Of a stretch of 64,000 bases of DNA, positions 33,110-42,144 are shown piece after piece; the stretch's first letter is position 1; every line of letters starts with the position of its first letter. The DNA comes from QWHO01 sp039809865 (GTDB lineage Bacteria > Vulcanimicrobiota > Xenobia > Xenobiales > QWHO01). The DNA lies in assembly GCA_039809865.1 (NCBI GenBank), contig JBDHVW010000008.1, forward strand, positions 86,669-150,668. Reading direction: 5' to 3'. A program made the position numbers and the translations under genes. Under the pieces are notes generated by a model. That model ran no database searches, was not told the origin of the DNA, and was given only the letters and a program-made list of their open reading frames with translations.

Positions 33110-33289
33110 CTACTCGACCTCGGGGATGACGATCTCGTCGGGGGGGACGAGGACGACCTCACCGTCGCGCCAGATAGCGATGGGGACCCCCATCGCTTTA
33201 TGCTTGATGAGAGCGTCACGAGCTCCCAGCGCGATGGCGCGAGTGACCCGAGCGCGGTCGTTGAAGCGGGCTTCTACGTCGTCTTCCAC
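33110..33289 (-). CDS. 59-residue partner of the zeta-like protein (putative antitoxin)
   Basis: Start GTG at 33289, 16 nt inside the end of the zeta-like gene. 59 residues: a helical N-terminus (VEARFNDRARVTRAIALG), then KHKAMGVPIAIWRDGEVVLV and an acidic end. Small proteins of this pattern (K-x-K-x-x-G-x-x-I-x-x-W-x-D-G-x-V) are encoded next to zeta/COG4185 kinases in many genomes, as I recall. A toxin-antitoxin pairing is therefore likely but untested. It converges on the Rossmann gene, 2 nt away. Confidence 0.65.
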   Translation of the reverse strand: MEDDVEARFNDRARVTRAIALGARDALIKHKAMGVPIAIWRDGEVVLVPPDEIVIPEVE

Positions 33290-33852
33290 GCCTTAACAAT
33301 ACCCCTCCAGCGAGATTCGTCAATCACTGTCGTGCCATTTACGTTGGCCCGCTCCGCGATTAGCTCCGGATGGGATGAAGAGTTGTCAAAGAAGCTCCAT
33401 GAGTCGGCCAACGGCTCGTAGAGCCTGAAGAAGTTCCTGAGCCCCGCGTCATAGCGTCGCCGAATGACAACCTCGGGAATGTTGTGACCTCCAAGCGCCA
33501 CTCGGTTGCGCACCCGGGCAACAGCGATCGACGCCGACGGGAGCCATAAGAACAACAAGATGAACCGATAGCCGGCTGCCTGAGCGTCTCGTACAAACCG
33601 GACATACGTACGGCCCGAGAGAGTCGTCTCGACCGCAAAGGAACTCCGGTTAGCAACAAGCTGCTCCAGTCGTCCCAGAAGCAACCGACCAGCTTGAAAC
33701 GCGACACCCTCGGGGTTGAAACCCGACAAGCCAGCCGCCAGCACATCGGCGTTGACGAACTCGACGATACCGAGCTCATCTCGAAGCAAGCGTGGCGCGG
33801 TGGTCGTCTTTCCAGCGCCATTCGGCCCGGCGACGAAAACCAGGGATGGAAT
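33274..33852 (-). CDS. Zeta-toxin/COG4185-like P-loop kinase, non-standard start
   Basis: About 192 residues. The P-loop GPNGAGKTT lies within ten residues of the start, followed by FVNADVLAAG, SFAVETTLSGR, ARVRNRVALGGHNIPEVVIRRRY and a C-terminal NVNGTTVID. This is the zeta/COG4185 pattern: predicted phosphotransferase on a sugar-nucleotide or other small molecule. In this frame no ATG, GTG or TTG precedes the P-loop. The best candidates are ATT at 33852 (giving xPSLVFVAGPNG, the family's usual start) or CTG at 33843. The ATT is one base past the trxB stop. A TTG at 33789 would delete the P-loop. Confidence 0.72.
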   Translation of the reverse strand: MPSLVFVAGPNGAGKTTTAPRLLRDELGIVEFVNADVLAAGLSGFNPEGVAFQAGRLLLGRLEQLVANRSSFAVETTLSGRTYVRFVRDAQAAGYRFILLFLWLPSASIAVARVRNRVALGGHNIPEVVIRRRYDAGLRNFFRLYEPLADSWSFFDNSSSHPELIAERANVNGTTVIDESRWRGIVKAWKTT

Positions 33853-33853
33853 T

Positions 33854-34816
33854 TTACGCCCCCGCGGCCGCCGCCACGTGGGCGGCCAGGAACTCCTCGG
33901 CTTCCATCGCGGCCATGCAGCCCATGCCCGCAGCGCTAATGGCCTGGCGGAAACGGCGGTCCACCACGTCCCCGCAGGCGAACAGCCCCGGAGTCTTGGT
34001 GGCCACGATCTGGGTCACGGTGTGGCCCGGGACGGTCTTGATGTAGCCGTCCTCGTCGCGGTCGACCAGGTCCATCAGGAAGTCGGAGTTCGGCACGTGG
34101 CCGATGCCCAGGAACAGGCCGTCCGTCTTGAACAGCACCGGGGCCTTGTCGTCGGTCGAGAGCATCACGCCCGTGACGCCCTCCTCGGGGGTGCCCTTCA
34201 CTTCGGTGACCCGCGAGTTCCACGCCACCTCGATCTTGGGGTGATTCAGAGCGCGGTCCTGCATGATCTTCGAGGCGCGCAACACGTTGCGGCGCACGAT
34301 CATCGTCACCTTCGAGGCGAAGCGGGTCAGGAAAATGGCCTCCTCGCAGGCGGAGTCGCCGCCGCCCACCACGACGATCTCGCGCTCGCGGTAGAACGCA
34401 CCGTCACAGGTGGCGCAGGAGGAGACGCCCTGGCCGAACAGCTCGGCCTCGCCCGGAACCTCGAGCTTGCGGGCGCGTGCACCCGTAGCCACGATCAGCA
34501 CCCGCGTGCGCTTGACCGCGCCGTCCTCCATGGACAGCACGAAGACCGAGCCCTCGCGAGCGACCGACTTGATGCGGCCGTACTCGTAGGCGGCGCCGAA
34601 CTTCTGGGCCTGCTTCTTCATGCGCTCGATGAGCTCGAAACCGCCCACGCCCTCGGGAAATCCGGGGAAATTCTCCACGTCGGAGGTGAGGGAAAGCTGC
34701 CCGCCGGGCTCGTCGCCCTCGATGACCAGAGGGGCGAGGTCGGCTCGGGCGGCGTAGATGGCGGCGGTGTGGCCGGCGCAGCCAGAGCCGGCGATGATTA
34801 CGTTGTGCTCGTTCAT
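33854..34816 (-). CDS. trxB: Thioredoxin reductase
   Basis: 320 residues, standard length. FAD site GSGCAGHTAAIYAARAD, redox-active SCATCDGAF (C-x2-C), NADPH site VVVGGGDSACEEA, and the C-terminal FAD motif TPGLFACGDV. Transfers electrons from NADPH to thioredoxin in the cytoplasm. Start chosen at MNEHNVIIAGSG; upstream in-frame codons have no family similarity. The zeta-like gene follows with one base between. Divergent from the hydrolase at 34854. Confidence 0.94.
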   Translation of the reverse strand: MNEHNVIIAGSGCAGHTAAIYAARADLAPLVIEGDEPGGQLSLTSDVENFPGFPEGVGGFELIERMKKQAQKFGAAYEYGRIKSVAREGSVFVLSMEDGAVKRTRVLIVATGARARKLEVPGEAELFGQGVSSCATCDGAFYREREIVVVGGGDSACEEAIFLTRFASKVTMIVRRNVLRASKIMQDRALNHPKIEVAWNSRVTEVKGTPEEGVTGVMLSTDDKAPVLFKTDGLFLGIGHVPNSDFLMDLVDRDEDGYIKTVPGHTVTQIVATKTPGLFACGDVVDRRFRQAISAAGMGCMAAMEAEEFLAAHVAAAAGA

Positions 34817-34853
34817 GGGAGGCTGTTTCCCGACCGACGAGAAAGGCCCTCCC

Positions 34854-35741
34854 ATGCGCCTGTTCCTCGTTCTTTGCCTCCTGGCACTGCCCGCTCTCGC
34901 CGCCCCCAAAGGCGTGGTCGAGAAGAAGCTGGCTCCCATCGGCGGAGTGCCCGTCTACCAGTGGGTCTACCCCAGCGAAGGGCTGAAGGTCAAAGGCTTC
35001 CTGTTCCTGCCCGCGTCCAAGGACCCGCTTCCCCTGGTCGTCTTCAATCACGACGGCACCAGCGGGGTCAGCAAGGAGCACAAGCTTTCCAGCGCGCGCC
35101 TGGCCAAGCAGGGCTACGCGGTGTTCGCGCCCTCGTATCGGGGCGAGGACGGCTCGGACGGCGTGGTCGAGGTGGCCGGGGGCGAGGTGAAGGACGTGCT
35201 GAACGCCGTCCCCCTGCTGGCCCAGGTCAAAGGCATCGACGCGGAGCGCCTGGCGTTCGTGGGAGCCTCCCACGGAGCTCTCATCAGCGTGCTGGCCGCG
35301 GCCGACAACCCCAGGTGCGACGCGGTGGTGGAAGCCTACGGAGTCATGGATATCTACGCCTGGTACGACTACCTCAAAAAGGCGGGCAAGCTGGGCCACG
35401 ACCCCATCACGCTGCGCGCCTACGGCAACGGGCCCCAGGACAAGCCGGAGAACTTCAAGGCCCGCTACGCTCTGAGTCGCGTGCCGCGCATCAACTGCCC
35501 GGTGCTCATCCTGCAGGGCGCCAAGGACGACTTCGTCCCTCCGGATCAGGCCCGCAAGCTCAAGGCCGAGATGGAGAAGTTCAACAAAAGCGTCAAGATG
35601 AAGATCTACCCCAATTGCCTGCACGGCTTCCTGGTCTACGTGCCTTACCTGAAAAAGGGCGTGGAGCCCGAGGAGCGCACCGAAACCGAGCTGGCCTGGC
35701 GCGACCTGACCGCGTTCCTCAGGGAGAACCTGAAGAAATAA
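34854..35741 (+). CDS. Exported dienelactone-hydrolase-family alpha/beta hydrolase
   Basis: 295 residues with a signal peptide (MRLFLVLCLLALPALA). Catalytic triad: Ser in GASHG (G-x-S-x-G), Asp in GAKDDFV, and His in CLHGF. The fold follows the dienelactone hydrolase or prolyl-oligopeptidase-like pattern, with PLVVFNHDG and FAPSYRGEDGSDG as the oxyanion and flap regions. Probably hydrolyses an ester or peptide in the periplasm; substrate unknown. Starts 37 nt from the divergent trxB start. Confidence 0.85.
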   Translation: MRLFLVLCLLALPALAAPKGVVEKKLAPIGGVPVYQWVYPSEGLKVKGFLFLPASKDPLPLVVFNHDGTSGVSKEHKLSSARLAKQGYAVFAPSYRGEDGSDGVVEVAGGEVKDVLNAVPLLAQVKGIDAERLAFVGASHGALISVLAAADNPRCDAVVEAYGVMDIYAWYDYLKKAGKLGHDPITLRAYGNGPQDKPENFKARYALSRVPRINCPVLILQGAKDDFVPPDQARKLKAEMEKFNKSVKMKIYPNCLHGFLVYVPYLKKGVEPEERTETELAWRDLTAFLRENLKK

Positions 35742-35747
35742 GCGGCC

Positions 35748-36938
35748 TCAGTCCCGCTCGTTGGCTCCGGTCCAGTGGTCCACGGCATACTGCGTGCCCG
35801 AGCCGATCTGGTAGAGCAGGGTCTGCTGCAGCTCACGCCGCGTGCCCGGAGGCAGGAGCGTCTTGCTCTGGCTGGTCTTCAGGCTGACGATGTAGAGGTC
35901 GTCATCGTGGCCGCTGCGCGAGTGGTAGGCCGCCCAGTTGCCGCGCGAGGAGACCGCCAGGTTCTCCACCAGCCGGCCCGCCCGCACCCGGTCCAGAATG
36001 CGCTCGGCCGTCAGGCCGTGGGGTTGGAAAGCCAGCACCGTGTTGTCGCGCAGCAAGAGCAGCCGGTCCGAGCCCCGGGGCCAGAACGGAATGCAGGCTG
36101 ACTGGGAAGGCGTGGACAGGCGGGTGAACTGACCGCTGTCCAGCTCTTCCACCATGAACAGGTCACAACGCCCGGGCACCTCGGCCGCGGCCGCGAAGCC
36201 CGCCGAATCGGAGGACCACACCGTGCGCAACGATTTGCCCTCGGTGGAGACAAAGGTATACTTGAGCGAGCGCGTATTACGGTCGTAGACCCACACCCCG
36301 CGCGACTCCTGACTGGCCACCACCACGGCCAGCTTGGACTTGTCCGGGGAGGGGGAGACCTCTTCCAGGGTGAGCTTCTCGCCGCCCCCGGCCGGAAAAC
36401 GCGCCACCGGACGGAACATGCGCTCACCCGGCGACCAGGAGAGCAACATCACCGCGCCCGGCTCGCTGCGTTGAAAGAAGACTTCCCCCCCGCGCACGCC
36501 GATGAGCGCCAGATCCTTCTGCTCGAAGCGCACGGTGCGGCGATAACTGCCGTCAGCCGCCACCTGGATCAGCACCGGCGGCTCGCCCTCTTTCTGAGGC
36601 GGCTGCAGGAGGATGCTCTTGTCGTTCTCGATCCAGGCGATCATCGTGAGCTCGCCGGGGGGGAACTCGGCCACCAGGCGCTTCTCCTGGCCCACCCGCT
36701 CGGCCCACCAGAGTTGCCGGCAGGTGTAGGGGCCGCCTTCCGAAGGCAGCAAGAGGCGGAAATAGGCCACCCGGGACTCGTCCTCGGACCAGACCGGCTG
36801 TTCGTACTGCAAGATGGGAAGCGCGTCCGTGCGGGAGGCCTTATATTCCAGATAGGACAGGCTGGCGCCGCACGCGGCCACCATCAGAGCCAGAAAAAGG
36901 CCCCCGATCAGCAAGTCTCTCCCGGTTTTCCCAATCAC
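35748..36938 (-). CDS. Exported TolB/beta-propeller-like protein
   Basis: 396 residues. The N-terminal hydrophobic segment ends in LMVAAC, compatible with a lipoprotein signal. The rest shows repeated beta-propeller-like strands with Asp/Ser turns: WSEDESRVAYFRL, SPDKSKLAVVVAS, WSSDSAGFAAAAEV, and SSRGNWAAYHSRSG. This is the TolB/DPP-type sensing or scaffolding fold, with no enzyme motif visible. It converges with the alpha/beta hydrolase, 6 nt apart. Ligand unknown. Confidence 0.65.
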   Translation of the reverse strand: MIGKTGRDLLIGGLFLALMVAACGASLSYLEYKASRTDALPILQYEQPVWSEDESRVAYFRLLLPSEGGPYTCRQLWWAERVGQEKRLVAEFPPGELTMIAWIENDKSILLQPPQKEGEPPVLIQVAADGSYRRTVRFEQKDLALIGVRGGEVFFQRSEPGAVMLLSWSPGERMFRPVARFPAGGGEKLTLEEVSPSPDKSKLAVVVASQESRGVWVYDRNTRSLKYTFVSTEGKSLRTVWSSDSAGFAAAAEVPGRCDLFMVEELDSGQFTRLSTPSQSACIPFWPRGSDRLLLLRDNTVLAFQPHGLTAERILDRVRAGRLVENLAVSSRGNWAAYHSRSGHDDDLYIVSLKTSQSKTLLPPGTRRELQQTLLYQIGSGTQYAVDHWTGANERD

Positions 36939-37074
36939 AGAGCGGATAAATTGGCCGACCGGCCATGAGACTCCTTCGCCATCATGTTCACACGATGTTC
37001 ACCTGATTAACAACCCGCATGGGTTTTAATGCACCCTGGGTGGTCCACCGACTAAAGGAGCAAACAAAACACAA

Positions 37075-38583
37075 ATGATCAACACCACCAACACCAACTT
37101 CCCCGCTCCCCGCACTGGCAACGCCAACAACCCCGAATGGCCGTGGCCCTGGCCCAAGCCGGACCCGCCCGCTCCTCCCTCGCCCACCGGCGACGTCGAG
37201 TTCTCCTTCAACCCCCAGGACTCCAGCGTACTGGAGACGGGAACCACCGTGCTCAAAGGCGTCGGCGCCGGCCCGTCGGTCGAGAAAGCCAAGCTCAACG
37301 GCAATGACACCGTGGCCAAAGACAACAAGTTCGTCTTCTCCCCCTCCGACAAAGGCTACGTCGGCGCCCTGGCGCTGGCCAGCGTGGCCAACACCATCAA
37401 GATCTTCGAAGAGGCTCTGGGCGAGCCCATCAAGTGGGCCTTCAGCGGCACCCAGATCCGTATCAACGCCGATGCCGGCGAGGACCTCAACGCTTACTAC
37501 ACCCGGCAGGGCAAGAGCCTGAACTTCTTCCACGCCACCGACCCGGTCACGCACCAGGTGGTCAAGTCCGGCGCCAGCGGTGAGGTGGTGGCCCACGAGG
37601 CCGGCCACGCCATCCTCGATGGCCTGCGCCCCGGTTATCTCTCGAGCTGGTCGCCCGATCCGGGCGGCTTCCACGAGTCCTTCGGCGACGTGCTGGCGAT
37701 GCTGTGCGTTCTGCAGGACGACCGCACGCTGGACAAAGTCGTGCAGCAGACCGGCGGCGACCTGTCCTTGCCCAACGTGGCCTCCAACCTGGGCGAAGAG
37801 CTCGGCTCGGCCATCAACCACACCGTCGGTAAGAACGTGACCGGCGGCGACTACACCCGCACCGCCATCAACAAGTTCACCTGGCAAGATCCCAGCACGC
37901 TGCCGGAAAAGGGCGGACCCGACCAGCTCGGCCGTGAGGTTCACAGCTACAGCCGCCTCTGGACCGGTGCCATGTATGACGTTCTCAAGGGCATCACCGA
38001 TTCCAACCGCGCCGCGGGTATGGAGCCGAAGGCTGCCATCAAGGCCGCCGCCACCGAGGGCCTCAAGCTCTACGCCGGACTGATGAAGACCGCCCCCCGC
38101 GGCGACTTCGCCTACCGCGACATGGCCCGCGCCCTGGTGCAGGCCGACCGCCAGTCCAACGGCGGCGCTCGCTCGGAGCTGATCACGAAGGTGATGACGG
38201 ACCGCAAGATCCTGACCGGCACCGAGGAAGCGGAAGCCCCGCCCACGATGAGCCTGGTCTCCGGACCGGCCTACATGGCCGAGTCGGAGAGCTCCCGCCC
38301 GCACCTGGTCAGCCTGGATGGACCCGAGTTCCGTCAGTTCGACGGCGCCAAGGTGGAGACGTCCGTGGAGCACGGCGCCTCGCTCTTCCAGGAGACCGAG
38401 ACGTCCGACCGCGTGCGCAACAACCTGAAGAACCTGATCGCCGAGGGCAAGATCCTCTACACCGACCCGGGCAAGCCCGTGACCGAGAAGGACCTGTTCA
38501 ACGCCAAGGGCGAGCCCTACATGGGCGTCGTCCGCTGGGACAGCGGCCAGATGGTCATCGAGCGCGTGAAGATCCTCTCCTAG
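37075..38583 (+). CDS. Gluzincin (M4/thermolysin-like) metallopeptidase-domain protein
   Basis: 502 residues. Zinc motif HEAGH (residues ~173-177, in VVAHEAGHAILDG) followed about 25 residues later by GGFHESFGD, in which the Glu corresponds to the third zinc ligand of thermolysin-type gluzincins (NExxSD). Downstream, TAINKF and HSYSRLWTGAMYDVLKGI fit the helical subdomain. No signal peptide is visible: the N-terminus is Asn/Pro/Trp-rich (NPEWPWPWPKPDPPAPP), so export would need another route. The product is followed at once by a 57-bp palindrome. Confidence 0.75.
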   Translation: MINTTNTNFPAPRTGNANNPEWPWPWPKPDPPAPPSPTGDVEFSFNPQDSSVLETGTTVLKGVGAGPSVEKAKLNGNDTVAKDNKFVFSPSDKGYVGALALASVANTIKIFEEALGEPIKWAFSGTQIRINADAGEDLNAYYTRQGKSLNFFHATDPVTHQVVKSGASGEVVAHEAGHAILDGLRPGYLSSWSPDPGGFHESFGDVLAMLCVLQDDRTLDKVVQQTGGDLSLPNVASNLGEELGSAINHTVGKNVTGGDYTRTAINKFTWQDPSTLPEKGGPDQLGREVHSYSRLWTGAMYDVLKGITDSNRAAGMEPKAAIKAAATEGLKLYAGLMKTAPRGDFAYRDMARALVQADRQSNGGARSELITKVMTDRKILTGTEEAEAPPTMSLVSGPAYMAESESSRPHLVSLDGPEFRQFDGAKVETSVEHGASLFQETETSDRVRNNLKNLIAEGKILYTDPGKPVTEKDLFNAKGEPYMGVVRWDSGQMVIERVKILS

Positions 38584-38640
38584 TTAAGAGTCGAGAGTTC
38601 AGAGTCGAGAGACTCTCAACTCCAGACTCTCGACTCTTAA
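38584..38640. repeat. 57-bp palindrome built from 7-bp units
   Basis: Starts at the base after the metallopeptidase stop codon. Outer arms TTAAGAGTCGAGAGT (38584-38598) and ACTCTCGACTCTTAA (38626-38640) are perfect complements; nine further pairs form in the centre, with few mismatches. The left half is a run of AGAGTCG/AGAGTTC heptads. It may act as a bidirectional transcription barrier or a dispersed repeat; compare 43173-43235. Confidence 0.8.
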
Positions 38641-38820
38641 CCGCGCGTTCATACCGCGGCAAACTTCCGAGCCAACGGAAAGCTTAGAATAAAACCATCG
38701 AGGTTGAGCCCGGAAGCAAACCGGCCACCCGAAGCCCGCGCGAGCAGCCTGGCGGGCGAGGATGGATCGGTGGGGAGGGTGGTACACCCAGGCTTCTAGA
38801 GGGGCCTTCCTGCCACCAGA
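38641..38820 (+). ncRNA. Possible structured leader RNA with a T-box-like sequence
   Basis: 180 bases without an ORF but with many short stems: CCGCG/CGCGG, CTTCCG/CGGAAAG, AACC/GGTT, GCCCGC/GCGGGC. At 38776-38785 it reads AGGGTGGTAC, identical to the first ten bases of the T-box consensus AGGGUGGNACCRCG. GAGGGTGG (38775-38782) can pair with CCACC-AGA-CCCTC (38813-38825), which would destroy the terminator that starts at 38821. Against: no Stem I/AGUA motif found, and the downstream gene is a methyltransferase rather than a tRNA-synthetase or amino-acid gene. Confidence 0.35.
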
Positions 38821-38854
38821 CCCTCGGGCAAAGCGCCCGAGGGTTTTATATTTT
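38821..38854 (+). terminator. Intrinsic terminator upstream of the methyltransferase gene
   Basis: CCCTCGGGC (38821-38829), short loop, GCCCGAGGG (38835-38843), then TTTTATATTTT. A strong Rho-independent terminator only 20 nt before the methyltransferase start, so it either ends the upstream transcript or acts as an attenuator. Confidence 0.85.
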
Positions 38855-38873
38855 CAGTGCGAAGACGCGTGCT

Positions 38874-39620
38874 GTGTCCCACGAAGCCGCCCAGCGCGCG
38901 CATTATGAGGAGATCGGGGCGGCCTACGAGGTCCACTATTCCGATCCGACCAGCCGCGAATACCGCGACCGCTTCTTTCACGAGCCGATGTTCCGCGGTC
39001 TCGACCTGGCCGGCAAGACCGCGCTGGACGGGATGTGCGGCAGCGGCTCTCTGTCGGTTTACCTGAGCCAGCAGGGCGCCCAGGTCAGCGGGCTGGACAT
39101 CTCCCCCACCCAGATGGCCATGTACGCGGACAAACTGCCCCATTGTCAGGCTGTGTGCGGCTCGATGATGGAGAGCGGCCTGCCCGATGCCAGTTTCGAC
39201 CTGATCGCGGTGGTGGGGGGTCTGCACCACCTGCATCCCCAGCTGCCGCAGGCGATCGACGAGGTGCATCGCTTGCTCAAGCCAGGGGGCTGGTTCTGCT
39301 TCGTGGAGCCCCACACCGGGTCGCTTCCCGACATTCTCCGCGGGCTCTGGTATCGAGTCGACCCGCTCTTCGAAGAAAACGAGGCGGCAGTGGACGTGGC
39401 CCAGATCAAACGCCTGAACGAGCACCGTTTCGACTTCGAGATCGAGCGGTACATGGGAAACGTCGCCTACATCGTGGTTCTAAACTCCATGGTGCTGCGC
39501 ATTCCCGTCCAGCTCAAGAAGTACTACGCGGGAGCGGCCATGCAGCTGGAAACGGTGATGAATGCAATGCTCCCCAAACTGCTGGCGTGTTACACGATCT
39601 GCCGCTGGCGCAAGCGATAG
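38874..39620 (+). CDS. Class I SAM-dependent methyltransferase
   Basis: 248 residues from GTG. SAM-binding motif I is ALDGMCGSGSLSVYL, followed by VSGLDISPTQMAMY, then SFDLIAVVGGLHHLH and HRLLKPGGWF, the pattern of the Methyltransf_11/25 group. The C-terminal part contains a hydrophobic stretch (AYIVVLNSMVL) and basic end. Substrate unknown; small-molecule or lipid methylation is likely. It begins 20 nt after a strong terminator, so it has a promoter overlapping the terminator or depends on read-through. Confidence 0.8.
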   Translation: MSHEAAQRAHYEEIGAAYEVHYSDPTSREYRDRFFHEPMFRGLDLAGKTALDGMCGSGSLSVYLSQQGAQVSGLDISPTQMAMYADKLPHCQAVCGSMMESGLPDASFDLIAVVGGLHHLHPQLPQAIDEVHRLLKPGGWFCFVEPHTGSLPDILRGLWYRVDPLFEENEAAVDVAQIKRLNEHRFDFEIERYMGNVAYIVVLNSMVLRIPVQLKKYYAGAAMQLETVMNAMLPKLLACYTICRWRKR

Positions 39621-39627
39621 AATTAGT

Positions 39628-39665
39628 GTTCGCAAGCGTTCTAACACTTCTCTAACAGTTCGCAA
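39628..39665. promoter_or_regulatory. Direct repeats upstream of grpE
   Basis: GTTCGCAA occurs at 39628-39635 and again at 39658-39665, exactly 30 bases apart, and TCTAACA at 39640-39646 and 39651-39657, 11 bases apart. Spacing by about one and three helical turns suggests a protein-binding site that could control the grpE-dnaK-dnaJ operon. It is not CIRCE (TTAGCACTC-N9-GAGTGCTAA). Confidence 0.4.
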
Positions 39666-39717
39666 ACTCAGCTCATATGGCTCCGGCCGTAAGGTAGCAG
39701 ATGGCCCTAAAGCTTTG

Positions 39718-40287
39718 ATGAACACGAGGTGCGGATTGAATCCGGATGAAGTCCAGCTCGAGGAAATGCCCGAGCAGGAAACGATAGAAGACAACGTTTC
39801 GGGAGTCGCCGAGCTGTCGGCCCTTCTGCGCGAGCGCGACAAGGAGATCGTCGAGCTCAAGGAGCAGGTGCGCCGGGTTGCGGCCGACTTCGAGAACTTT
39901 CGCCGGCGCCAGGAAGAAGAGCAGAAGCGGCGCCTGCAACACTTGAAAGAGGATCTGTTCCGGCAGCTGCTGGGCATCCTCGACCACTTCGAGCGCACCC
40001 TGCAGGCCGCGCAGAGCAAACCCTCGGTGGAGAGCTTGATGCAGGGCATGGAGATGGTGACGCGCGAGTATCACAAGCTGCTCAACATGCACGGCATCGA
40101 GCCGATCCAGACCGAGGGCGTGCTGTTCAACCCCAATCTTCACGAGGCGATGATGGCCGAGGAGCGCGACGACGTGCCCGATCAGGCCATCGTGGCCGAG
40201 CTCCAGCGCGGCTACAAGATGGGGGACCGCGTGCTCCGTCCCAGCCTGGTCAAAGTGGCCAACAATACGAAATCTCAGGAGGCCTGA
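39718..40287 (+). CDS. grpE: Nucleotide exchange factor GrpE
   Basis: 189 residues. Long N-terminal coiled coil (ERDKEIVELKEQVRRVAADFENFRRR), then the helix LLGILDHFERTLQAA, and the C-terminal beta domain GVLFNPNLHEAM and VLRPSLVKVA. GrpE releases ADP from DnaK. Six bases separate it from dnaK, in the order grpE-dnaK-dnaJ. Start ATG at 39718; no strong Shine-Dalgarno. Confidence 0.94.
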   Translation: MNTRCGLNPDEVQLEEMPEQETIEDNVSGVAELSALLRERDKEIVELKEQVRRVAADFENFRRRQEEEQKRRLQHLKEDLFRQLLGILDHFERTLQAAQSKPSVESLMQGMEMVTREYHKLLNMHGIEPIQTEGVLFNPNLHEAMMAEERDDVPDQAIVAELQRGYKMGDRVLRPSLVKVANNTKSQEA

Positions 40288-40293
40288 TCCGAA

Positions 40294-42141
<1,848 letters not shown>

Positions 42142-42144
42142 CCC

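Noticed and set aside
33274..33789. Zeta-like gene beginning at the TTG at 33789
   Set aside because: That start removes the P-loop encoded immediately upstream in the same frame.
38641..38820. Cyclic di-GMP-I (GEMM) riboswitch suggested by GGCAAAC and nearby hairpins
   Set aside because: The conserved CACGCA and ACGCAAAGCC parts and the tetraloop-receptor layout are missing.
39621..39717. CIRCE/HrcA operator upstream of grpE
   Set aside because: TTAGTGTTC and TCTAACAC resemble only part of TTAGCACTC-N9-GAGTGCTAA; spacing and arms do not match.
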